This document shows positions 1 through 7,255 of a stretch of 9,159 bases of DNA, in pieces; the stretch's first letter is position 1, and each line of letters opens with the position of its first letter. Both the position numbers and the translations under genes were made by a program. Origin of the DNA: an uncultured Bacteroidales bacterium. Lineage in GTDB: Bacteria > Bacteroidota > Bacteroidia > Bacteroidales > UBA932. Below the pieces are notes generated by a model. It was not told where the DNA came from, searched no databases, and worked only from the letters and a program-made list of their open reading frames with translations. The stretch covers positions 1-9,159 of the forward strand of contig CAMFSN010000058.1 in assembly GCA_945983015.1 (NCBI GenBank). The letters run 5' to 3'.

Positions 1-140
1 TGAAGAAGGTGGGTACCGCCGCAAGACTTGATATGGAAGATTTCTTCCAGAAAAAAGTCTTTTTGGAATTGTTTGTTAAAGTGGATCCGGACTGGAGGGA
101 GAATAAGAAGTCTCTCCGAAGATTCGGTTATGAGGATTAA
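1..140 (+). CDS. era: GTPase Era, C-terminal end (partial)
   Basis: This is the last 45 codons of a gene that starts upstream, read in the frame beginning at base 3 and ending with TAA at 138-140. The peptide has the pattern of the Era C-terminal KH domain: KKVGTAARLDMEDFF, then a KVFLELFVKV strand, then PDWRENKKSLRRFGYED at the end. In Era the LELxVKVxxxWR...LRRFGY segment is the conserved end of the KH domain, which binds the 3' end of 16S rRNA during small-subunit assembly; the GTPase domain lies outside the window. The stop is only 3 nt before the parC start, so the two are probably co-transcribed. The family call rests on a short segment, but that segment is highly characteristic. Confidence 0.85.
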   Translation, partial: KKVGTAARLDMEDFFQKKVFLELFVKVDPDWRENKKSLRRFGYED

Positions 141-143
141 TAT

Positions 144-2837
144 ATGAGTGAGGAATACGAAGATATCATAAGCGAGGAAGATATCGTCAAGGAAGATGAA
201 GATATAGACGAGATTATCGAGGAAGGTGGAGAAGGCAAGTCGGAGGGTCGATTCAACAAGTTATTGGAGAGCGATTCGAAGAAATTCAAACTCTCCGGAA
301 TGTTCAAAGACTGGTTTTTGGACTATGCCTCCTACGTAATTCTGGACAGGGCCGTGCCTAACATAGTGGACGGACTCAAGCCTGTTCAGAGGCGAGTGCT
401 GCACGCGATGTATAAGATAGACACCGGAGATCTCACAAAGGTGGCTAACATCGTGGGGCAGACTATGCAATATCACCCTCACGGAGATGCCTCCATACTC
501 GGAGCCCTCGTTCAGCTCGGTCAGAAAGGTTACTGCATAGACTGTCAAGGTAACTGGGGTAATATCCTTACCGGAGACAAGAATGCCGCCGCCCGTTATA
601 TCGAGGCGCGCTTAAGTCGTTTCGCCAAGGACGTAATCTTCGACCCGAAGATTACCAACTGGATGAACAGTTACGACGCCCGAAACCTGGAACCTACCGA
701 ACTTCCGGTACGCTTCCCTCTGCTTCTGGCTCAGGGAACTGAAGGAATTGGCGTAGGTTTAGCTTCCCGTATTCTTCCCCATAACTTCAACGAACTCATA
801 GACGCATCCATTAACATTCTCAAGGGCAAGGACTTCGAGATCTATCCTGACTTCCCTACCGGAGGCTACGCAGACTGTTCCAAATACCTGCAGGGTCGCA
901 GGGGAGGAGTAGTCAAGGTCAGAGCCAAGATAGAGAAGATAGACAAGAGCACCATAGCCATTACCCAACTCCCATACACCAAGACCACGGAGATGATCAA
1001 GGACTCTCTGATGAAGGCCAGGGATAAGGGAAAGATAAAATTCAAGAAGATAGACGACATCACCACCGACAAGGTGGAGATTATCATCCACTTGCCATCG
1101 GACGTATCTCCGGACAAGACCATAGACGCTCTCTACGCCTTCACCGACTGCGAGACCGCCCTTATGCCAAATGCCTGTGTCATCGTGGACAAACAGCCTG
1201 CCTTCCTTTCAGTCAACGAGATTCTGGAATACAGCACCCAACACACCAAGGACCTGCTGCTCGCGCAGTTGAACATCAGACTCGCGGAGTTGGAACAGGA
1301 TTGGCATTATACTTCCCTGGAAAGGATATTCTTCGAGGAGAAGGTATATAAGATCCTGGAAGACAAGAGCTTTGAAAGCTGGGAAGAGCAGAAGAAGGCG
1401 ATATTGGAGAAGATGCGCAGTTACGAAGACCAGCTCCGCCGCGAGATAGTGATGGAGGACATAGACAAACTGGTGGACAAGCCGGTGCGCAAACTCTCCA
1501 AATTCGACACCAAGGTTCTGGACGAGAAGATCCAGGCTCTGGACAAGGAGATGGAGAAAGTCAAGGACGACATAGAGCACATAGTGGAATTCACCATCAA
1601 GTGGTTCCGCAAGTTGAAAGATAAATACGGCGACCTGTATCCGAGACATACTGAATTGACAGGCTTCGAGACCATAGACGCTAACAAGGTGGTAAACAAC
1701 AATGCCAAGCTCTATGTGAACCTCGCAGAGGGTTTCGTGGGCACGGCACTCAAAAAAGACGACGGAGTGCAATTCGTATGCGAGTGCTCAGACCTCTCAG
1801 AAGTGCTGGTAATCAGCAAGAACGGCTCATACAGGGTATCCAAGGTCAGCGATAAGGCCTTCTTTGAGAAAGACCTCATATATGTAGGTCTGTTCAACAG
1901 GGGCGACAGCCGCACCACCTATAATGTCATCTACAGGCAGGGCAAGACTTCCATCTACTATGCCAAGCGTTTCACCATAACCTCTGTGACAAGGGATAAG
2001 ACCTATGACATCACCACCGGAGAGGAAGGCTCTCAGATAGTATGGTTCAGCGCTAACAGCAATGCCGAAGCCGAGACCGTAAAAATCCAGCTTAGGCCTA
2101 AGGGTAAGATTAAGAAGACAAGCCTCGAATATGACTTCAGCAAACTTGCCATCAAAGGCAAGGGCAGCCGAGGCAACCTGGTGACCAAAAACCCTATACA
2201 TAAGATAAACCTCAAATCGGCAGGAGTATCCACCATCTCTGGAAAGGACATCTGGTACGATGCGGACATCCAGAAGTTAAACGACGAGCAGAGGGGTCTA
2301 TACCTGGGGGCCTTCTCCACCGAGGACAAAGTACTCGCCATATTCAAGAACGGAAGCTTCTACACCACTTCCTTCGATGTGTCCAACCGCTATCAGGGAG
2401 AGCTGCTGAAGATAGAGAAGTTCGACCCGGCTAAGACATATACGGCCCTCTACTACGACGGGGCGACGAAGTCCTACTACGTAAAGCGTTTCTCCTTCGT
2501 TCTGAGCGACAATACCCCTATGAGTTTCATTTCGGACCACAGCAAGTCCAAACTCATAGATATCAGCGATGACCCATTCCCTCAGTATCTGGTGACCTTC
2601 GGAGGCAAATCCGAACACCGAGAGCCGGAGGCTATAGATGCAGAGCAGTGGATAACTAAGAAGGGCATCAACGCGAAGGGTAAGAAATGCCACGAGAGAG
2701 AGATAAAGAAAGTGGAATTCATAGAGCCTCTCCAAAAGGAGATTCCAGAAATAAAACCACTGGAAATCAGCGTATTGGAAGAGCCTGAAGAAATAGAGAC
2801 AGATACTGAATCAATAGAAGAACCGACTTTGTTTTGA
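144..2837 (+). CDS. parC: DNA topoisomerase IV subunit A (ParC, GyrA-like)
   Basis: The 897-residue protein is the DNA breakage-reunion subunit of a type IIA topoisomerase, which acts with ParE (not in the window) to decatenate daughter chromosomes. The winged-helix breakage domain begins near residue 55 (WFLDYASYVILDRAVP). The quinolone-determining helix is at 110-118 (YHPHGDASI), and the catalytic pair is Arg151-Tyr152 in AAARYIEARL. A coiled-coil and tower region covers roughly 370-500, and a C-terminal beta-pinwheel covers about 530-830. The GyrA box is degenerate (KGKGSRGN at 671-678, not QRRGGKG), which favours topoisomerase IV over gyrase. The first 30 residues hold 16 Asp or Glu, and the tail after 850 is also acidic; both ends look disordered. 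ATG at 144 is used: it keeps the acidic leader, and the next Met (53) is at the domain edge. Overall it resembles Bacteroides ParC in length and motifs. The stop overlaps the aroK start. It could be annotated as gyrA by similarity, but the CTD argues against that. Confidence 0.93.
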   Translation: MSEEYEDIISEEDIVKEDEDIDEIIEEGGEGKSEGRFNKLLESDSKKFKLSGMFKDWFLDYASYVILDRAVPNIVDGLKPVQRRVLHAMYKIDTGDLTKVANIVGQTMQYHPHGDASILGALVQLGQKGYCIDCQGNWGNILTGDKNAAARYIEARLSRFAKDVIFDPKITNWMNSYDARNLEPTELPVRFPLLLAQGTEGIGVGLASRILPHNFNELIDASINILKGKDFEIYPDFPTGGYADCSKYLQGRRGGVVKVRAKIEKIDKSTIAITQLPYTKTTEMIKDSLMKARDKGKIKFKKIDDITTDKVEIIIHLPSDVSPDKTIDALYAFTDCETALMPNACVIVDKQPAFLSVNEILEYSTQHTKDLLLAQLNIRLAELEQDWHYTSLERIFFEEKVYKILEDKSFESWEEQKKAILEKMRSYEDQLRREIVMEDIDKLVDKPVRKLSKFDTKVLDEKIQALDKEMEKVKDDIEHIVEFTIKWFRKLKDKYGDLYPRHTELTGFETIDANKVVNNNAKLYVNLAEGFVGTALKKDDGVQFVCECSDLSEVLVISKNGSYRVSKVSDKAFFEKDLIYVGLFNRGDSRTTYNVIYRQGKTSIYYAKRFTITSVTRDKTYDITTGEEGSQIVWFSANSNAEAETVKIQLRPKGKIKKTSLEYDFSKLAIKGKGSRGNLVTKNPIHKINLKSAGVSTISGKDIWYDADIQKLNDEQRGLYLGAFSTEDKVLAIFKNGSFYTTSFDVSNRYQGELLKIEKFDPAKTYTALYYDGATKSYYVKRFSFVLSDNTPMSFISDHSKSKLIDISDDPFPQYLVTFGGKSEHREPEAIDAEQWITKKGINAKGKKCHEREIKKVEFIEPLQKEIPEIKPLEISVLEEPEEIETDTESIEEPTLF

Positions 2838-3355
2838 TAATTGGATTGACTGGTTATATGGGCTCGGGGAAGAGCAGTGTGGGAGCGAGGCTTGCCGCAA
2901 GGCTGGGCTTTGAGTTCATAGACCTGGACAGATATATAGAGGAGAAGATTGGCCTGAGCATAGCTGAAATATTCGAGCTGGAAGGCGAGAATTACTTCAG
3001 GGCCATCGAGGCCGAGGCTCTTAGGGATGTGGTGGTGATGCATCAACTCTGCCATAAGGATTTGGTATTGGCCCTGGGAGGAGGTACCATCACCATAAAG
3101 GGAGTGAGACATCTGATTCTGGAGGATATGCTCTGCATTTACCTGAAAGCGGATATCAGCACCCTGAAAAGGCGGCTGGAAAACGAGAGCGAGGGCAGAC
3201 CCCTGCTGAAAGAGGAGGGAGAGATGGAGAGACTGTTTCAAGAAAGAAGGAAATTGTATGAAAGCGTCCCTTATAGCCTCTGCACAGACGGGAAAAGTCT
3301 GGAGGAAGTGGAAGAGGAGCTTTTCGGATTAATTAAAAAGGAAGTGTCGAAATGA
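2834..3355 (+). CDS. aroK: Shikimate kinase (TTG start)
   Basis: The 173-residue protein is of normal length for the family. It phosphorylates the 3-hydroxyl of shikimate with ATP in the cytosolic route to chorismate. Visible motifs are the P-loop GYMGSGKSS (7-15), Asp32 in the DLDRYIE shikimate-binding segment, Arg56 in the NYFRAIE segment, the GGGT loop (82-85) that contacts shikimate, Arg122 of the lid in GRPLL, and the ERRKLYE adenine-side helix (137-143). The start is TTG at 2834-2836, overlapping the parC TGA as TTGA. The first in-frame ATG lies inside the P-loop and cannot be the start, so TTG (or a rarer near-cognate codon just after it) is required. The overlap suggests translational coupling to parC. 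The stop overlaps the recJ start as ATGA. Confidence 0.93.
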   Translation: MIIGLTGYMGSGKSSVGARLAARLGFEFIDLDRYIEEKIGLSIAEIFELEGENYFRAIEAEALRDVVVMHQLCHKDLVLALGGGTITIKGVRHLILEDMLCIYLKADISTLKRRLENESEGRPLLKEEGEMERLFQERRKLYESVPYSLCTDGKSLEEVEEELFGLIKKEVSK

Positions 3356-5082
3356 CAAAAGAGAGCAGATGGGTATTAAAGGAAGCTTCTGACGAGCTGA
3401 AGGTGGAACAACTTTCCACCGAGGTGGGCATTGACAAGGTGCTCGCAGACCTGCTGGTGAAAAGAGGGATCTACACTTTCGAGCAGGCCAGGGCTTTCTT
3501 CAGACCTGATTTGGATAAGCTTCATGACCCTTTCCTGATGAAAGATATGGACCGCGCGGTGGAAAGACTGCATAAGGCCATAACATCAAAGGAGAAGATA
3601 GTGGTCTATGGAGATTACGATGTGGATGGGACTACGGCGGTGGCCCTGCTTCATTCTTTCATAAGCCGTTTCAGCGACAAGGTGGATTTCTACATTCCTG
3701 ACCGCTACGACGAAGGTTATGGAGTGTCCACGAAGGGAATTATGCAGGCTCACGCCCAGGGGGTTGGACTGATCATTACCGTGGATTGCGGAATCAAGGC
3801 AGTGGAAAAGACAGAATTGGCCAAATCCCTCGGAATAGATATGATTATATGTGACCACCATCTTCCGGATGAGCAGTTGCCGGACGCCTACGCGGTGCTG
3901 GACCCGAAACGGGAGGACTGCTCATATCCATTTGACGACCTGTCCGGCTGTGGGGTTGGATTCAAATTGGCCCAGGCCTACAGCATAAAGTATGGTATCG
4001 AATTCGAAAGCCTTACGGAACTGCTGGACCTGCTGGTGGTGAGCATTGCCTCCGACCTGGTAAGTATGGTTGGGGAGAATAGGATATTGGCATACTATGG
4101 ACTGAAAAGGCTGAACGAGAATCCGCGCAAGGGTCTGGCAGCGATGGTGGAGCTCTCGGGTCTGGAGCCCGGGCACCTGTCCATAGACGACATCGTCTTC
4201 AAGATAGGGCCGCGCATTAATGCAGCCGGACGAATGGAGACGGGGCGGCTCGCGGTGCAGCTTCTGACGGCTACTGACAGCGTGAGCGCGATGAAGATAG
4301 GCGAGCAGATTAACAATAATAACAACGAACGCAAGAACGTAGATCGCGAGATAACCCAGGAAGCCATAGAGATGGTAAGAGGCGGAAAGGCATTGGCATT
4401 TAAGAATGCGACCATAGTCTATAATCCTAACTGGAACAAGGGCGTGGTGGGAATAGTGGCCTCGCGCCTGGTGGAAGCTTTCTACAAACCTACTGTGGTG
4501 CTGACCAAATCGAACGGACTGGTGACGGGATCGGCGCGAAGCATTCAGGGTTTTGACATCTACTCTTCGATAGAGAGTTGCGCGGACCTGCTGGAGAATT
4601 TCGGAGGTCACGTATATGCGGCGGGACTTACCTTGAAGGAAGAAAACATAAATGAATTCGCCCAGAGGATGGACGCCTTTATGGATGGGAAAATTAGCAA
4701 GAAGATGCAATCCCCTGTAATAGAGATAGATGCAAAGATAGACTTCAAGCAGATTACCCCGAAATTTTTCCGTATCCTGAAGCAGTTCCAGCCATTTGGG
4801 CCAGGAAATTCCAACCCTATCTTTGTTACGGAAGCCGTATGCGACGAGGGAAGCGGCAGAAAGGTGGGCGCTGAAGGAAAACACCTGAAACTAGACCTGA
4901 TTCAGGAGGATTATTCCAGGGCCATCCCTGCCATAGCCTTTAACAAGGACGAGTATTTCGAGTACATCAGGCACGGAAATCCCTTCGACGTATGCTACTC
5001 CATAGTGGAGAACTTCTACCGAGGGAACAGTAGTATCCAGTTGCGGATTAAGGACATAAAAGAAAGAGAAGAAATTATATAA
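3352..5082 (+). CDS. recJ: Single-stranded-DNA-specific exonuclease RecJ
   Basis: The 576-residue protein is a DHH-superfamily 5'-to-3' single-strand DNA exonuclease used in recombination and mismatch or base-excision repair. The metal-binding motifs are in order: VVYGDYDVDGTTA (motif I, 84-96), VDCG (144-147), the signature CDHHLPDE (167-174) and SIASD (231-235). The DHHA1 part follows with GRMETGRL (293-300), NERKNVDREI (325-334), GSARS (393-397) and the GGHVYAAG nucleic-acid-binding loop (418-425). A C-terminal OB-like domain starts near 455 and includes FQPFGPGNSNP (479-489). All expected catalytic residues are present and the length is usual. ATG at 3352 overlaps the aroK stop by four bases, indicating co-translation. 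A run of five Asn at 321-325 sits where the family has an Asn-rich helix, so it is not an insertion. Six bases separate it from lysS. Confidence 0.95.
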   Translation: MTKESRWVLKEASDELKVEQLSTEVGIDKVLADLLVKRGIYTFEQARAFFRPDLDKLHDPFLMKDMDRAVERLHKAITSKEKIVVYGDYDVDGTTAVALLHSFISRFSDKVDFYIPDRYDEGYGVSTKGIMQAHAQGVGLIITVDCGIKAVEKTELAKSLGIDMIICDHHLPDEQLPDAYAVLDPKREDCSYPFDDLSGCGVGFKLAQAYSIKYGIEFESLTELLDLLVVSIASDLVSMVGENRILAYYGLKRLNENPRKGLAAMVELSGLEPGHLSIDDIVFKIGPRINAAGRMETGRLAVQLLTATDSVSAMKIGEQINNNNNERKNVDREITQEAIEMVRGGKALAFKNATIVYNPNWNKGVVGIVASRLVEAFYKPTVVLTKSNGLVTGSARSIQGFDIYSSIESCADLLENFGGHVYAAGLTLKEENINEFAQRMDAFMDGKISKKMQSPVIEIDAKIDFKQITPKFFRILKQFQPFGPGNSNPIFVTEAVCDEGSGRKVGAEGKHLKLDLIQEDYSRAIPAIAFNKDEYFEYIRHGNPFDVCYSIVENFYRGNSSIQLRIKDIKEREEII

Positions 5083-5088
5083 AATACT

Positions 5089-6603
5089 ATGATACAAGAA
5101 TTTAGCGAACAAGAACTTATCAGACGAGAGTCGTTGGCAAAACTGCGCGAACTGGGCATAGAACCATATCCAGCAGCACTTTACCCTGTAAATACTACAG
5201 CAAAACAGATAGCCGATGAATTTGACCCAGAGAAAGGCAATTTCCAGGAGGTCTGCCTAGCCGGACGTATTATGAGCCGACGCGTTATGGGTGCCGCCTC
5301 CTTCGGAGAGCTTCAAGACGAGAGCGGAAGAATTCAGATCTATGTTAAAAGGGACGAGATCTGCCCTGGAGAGGACAAAACTATGTATAACACAGTGTGG
5401 AAGAAGCTTCTGGACATAGGTGACATCATCGGAATCAAGGGCTTCGCCTTCTACACTCAGACAGGACAGTTGAGCATACACGTGAAGGAACTCACCCTTC
5501 TGAGCAAATCCCTCAGGGTGCTTCCTATAGTAAAGGAACTCGACGGACAGGTTTTCGACGCCTTCACCGATCCTGAGATGAGATACAGACAGAGATATGT
5601 GGACCTCATCGTAAACCCTCAGGTAAAGGATGTCTTCGTAAAGAGGGCCCAGATTATCGCCACTATGCGTGAATACTTCAACCAGGCCGGCTGCCTCGAG
5701 GTGGAAACGCCTATCCTTCAGAGCATTCCTGGAGGTGCCACAGCACGACCTTTCATCACCCATCACAATGCCCTGGACATTCCTCTCTACCTTAGAATCG
5801 CCAATGAGCTCTATCTCAAGAGGCTCATAGTCGGCGGCTTCAATGGAGTATATGAATTCGCGAAGGACTTCCGTAACGAGGGTATGGACAAGACCCACAA
5901 CCCTGAGTTTACCTGTATGGAGATCTATGTGGCATACAAGGACTACATCTGGATGATGGAATTCATCGAGAAACTCCTCGGCATCATAGCCGTGAAGGTC
6001 AACGGCAGCAGCAAGGTCAAGATAGGAGAACACGAGGTGGATTTCGCTGGTCCATACCGCAGGCTCCCTATCCTCGAAGCCATCAAGGAATATGCGGGAG
6101 TAGATGTCAAGGGAATGGACGAGGCCCAACTCAGAGAGGTCTGCAAGCAACTTAATGTAGAAGTGGAGCCAAGCTACGGCAAAGGCAAACTCATCGATGC
6201 CATCTTCGGGGAGTACTGTGAGGACAAGCTCATTCAGCCTACTTTCGTAACCGACTATCCGGTGGAGATGTCCCCTCTGACCAAAAGGCACAGGGAAGAC
6301 AGCAGCCTTACCGAGAGATTCGAACTCTTCGTATGCGGTAAGGAATTGGCCAACGCCTACTCCGAGCTCAACGACCCTATAGACCAGCTCGAGCGCTTCG
6401 AAGAGCAGGCCGCTCTCAAAAGCAAGGGGGACGACGAGGCTATGTACATCGATATGGACTTCGTAAGGGCTCTGGAGTACGGAATGCCTCCAACTTCAGG
6501 ACTAGGCATGGGAATCGACCGTCTTACTATGTTTATGACCGGTCAGACTACTATTCAGGACGTTCTGTTCTTCCCTCAGATGAGGCCTGAAAAAATGAAG
6601 TAA
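5089..6603 (+). CDS. lysS: Lysyl-tRNA synthetase, class II
   Basis: The 504-residue enzyme charges tRNA-Lys with lysine. The N-terminal OB-fold anticodon-binding domain spans about 50-145 (CLAGRIMSRRVMG, SFGELQDESGRIQIYVK). The class II catalytic core follows: motif 1 near 195-211 (EYFNQAGCLEVETPIL), motif 2 at 260-280 (DFRNEGMDKTHNPEFTCMEIY, read across its length) and motif 3 at 471-479 (GLGMGIDRL) with the ATP-binding arginine. The lysine-specific segment GCxEVETPIL...PGGATARPF is intact at 201-222. It ends soon after FFPQMRPE, as in the ordinary bacterial enzyme; the Bacteroides LysRS I remember carries a further C-terminal extension, which is absent here. ATG at 5089 follows the recJ stop by six bases, with no clear Shine-Dalgarno. 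It is the last gene of the operon and is followed by an intrinsic terminator; its last 53 bases are also antisense coding sequence for the convergent gene. Confidence 0.96.
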   Translation: MIQEFSEQELIRRESLAKLRELGIEPYPAALYPVNTTAKQIADEFDPEKGNFQEVCLAGRIMSRRVMGAASFGELQDESGRIQIYVKRDEICPGEDKTMYNTVWKKLLDIGDIIGIKGFAFYTQTGQLSIHVKELTLLSKSLRVLPIVKELDGQVFDAFTDPEMRYRQRYVDLIVNPQVKDVFVKRAQIIATMREYFNQAGCLEVETPILQSIPGGATARPFITHHNALDIPLYLRIANELYLKRLIVGGFNGVYEFAKDFRNEGMDKTHNPEFTCMEIYVAYKDYIWMMEFIEKLLGIIAVKVNGSSKVKIGEHEVDFAGPYRRLPILEAIKEYAGVDVKGMDEAQLREVCKQLNVEVEPSYGKGKLIDAIFGEYCEDKLIQPTFVTDYPVEMSPLTKRHREDSSLTERFELFVCGKELANAYSELNDPIDQLERFEEQAALKSKGDDEAMYIDMDFVRALEYGMPPTSGLGMGIDRLTMFMTGQTTIQDVLFFPQMRPEKMK

Positions 6604-7255
6604 GCGCCCGTCTTTGGGCTTCCTTAATAAGTGAAGAGTTGCGTTCCTCTATCCGGAGCGCAACTTTTTCTTGTGCTCCCATAAAGCTGACATTCAAGGC
6701 CAATGCCCCTCCAAGCACTGCGCTCACATAGCTGGCAGCGCTCCATTCAAGCACTATCCAGCCCAGCGAAGCTGCATTTAAGAGGGTATAGAGCACTGCT
6801 CCCGAATAGTCCTCCACATAGACAAAACCTGCCGGCACCGCGAAAGTAAGCAACATTCCAAGCCAATCCTTTTTCAGATGCACATTCTCCACTTCGGGGG
6901 CTATCCCCTGCTCTTTCAAATAGTTCAGTGCGGACTCATAATCCTCTGATTTATAGGAGAGTTCCGCTTTTTCATAAGCCAATTCCACTCTCTGCTGCGG
7001 GCTCAGCAGATACACTGGAATTCTGTTTAAACAGGCCAAGGCCTTGGAGTATTCCCCAGCTTTCTCGTAAGCTTCAGCCTTAGCGCTTAAGGCAGAGACA
7101 GCCTCTTTCGGGTTCTCGGCTTCGAAAACCCGCCTTTCACAAAGAGCCGCCTCGTAGAACAGAGCGGCCTCGTCCTTCTCCTGTGCCGCTAAACTATTTG
7201 AAAACAGTACGGATAGGAATGTGAAGATTAACAAGTATAGTGCTGTTCTGCGCAT
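6551..7255 (-). CDS. Secreted TPR protein with C-terminal membrane module
   Basis: I do not recognise a named gene. The 234-residue product starts with a signal peptide (1-24; hydrophobic ALYLLIFTFLSVLF, cleavage likely SLAA before QEKD). An alpha-helical, TPR-like region follows at 30-120, with two clear repeat-like pairs: AKAEAYEKAGEYSKALACLNRIP (within 58-80) and AYEKAELSYKSEDYESALNYL (within 93-113). Two or three hydrophobic segments (about 131-148, 152-170 and 172-190) and a charged tail end the protein. The module from 135 (LLTFAVPAGFVYVEDYSGAV) resembles the PGLGKIYTG module of the preceding gene and may be a diverged copy. The start overlaps the upstream gene by 62 nt, yet it is the only start that keeps the signal peptide. 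The last 53 nt are antisense to lysS, and the final residues after about 216 look unconstrained. It is the last gene of the - strand operon. Expected location is the inner membrane facing the periplasm. Confidence 0.72.
   Translation of the reverse strand: MRRTALYLLIFTFLSVLFSNSLAAQEKDEAALFYEAALCERRVFEAENPKEAVSALSAKAEAYEKAGEYSKALACLNRIPVYLLSPQQRVELAYEKAELSYKSEDYESALNYLKEQGIAPEVENVHLKKDWLGMLLTFAVPAGFVYVEDYSGAVLYTLLNAASLGWIVLEWSAASYVSAVLGGALALNVSFMGAQEKVALRIEERNSSLIKEAQRRALTSFFQASSEGRTERPE
6637..6669 (+). terminator. Intrinsic terminator downstream of lysS
   Basis: The arm AGTTGCGTTCC (6637-6647) pairs with GGAGCGCAACT (6655-6665), giving an 11-bp stem with one G-T wobble and a 7-nt loop. A run of five T (6665-6669) follows, then CTT. 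It begins 33 nt after the lysS stop and fits a rho-independent terminator for the left-hand operon. On the opposite strand the same bases are coding sequence of the convergent TPR gene, and no T-run follows the stem in that direction, so it should work mainly on + transcripts. Confidence 0.85.

Noticed and set aside
2582..3241. Open frame of 219 codons on the - strand across the parC-aroK junction
   Set aside because: Both + strand genes are intact with full motifs; the reverse product shows no signal peptide or known motif.
4312..4326. AAC/AAT repeat coding five Asn in recJ, considered as a microsatellite insertion
   Set aside because: RecJ homologs have an Asn-rich stretch before the conserved NxxR helix here, and the codons are mixed, so it is ordinary protein sequence.
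3922..4884. Open frame of 320 codons on the - strand inside recJ
   Set aside because: It is antisense to conserved RecJ motifs, rich in His, Arg and Tyr with no domain pattern, as expected of a shadow frame.
5257..6291. Long open frame (344 codons) on the - strand inside lysS
   Set aside because: It lies wholly antisense to a strongly conserved lysS; its translation has no recognisable domain and mirrors lysS codon structure.
6604..6620. Small hairpin GCCC-GTCTTT-GGGC just after lysS, considered as a - strand terminator
   Set aside because: The stem is only four strong pairs, the T-rich stretch on the - strand is about a dozen bases away, and it lies inside the - strand coding region.
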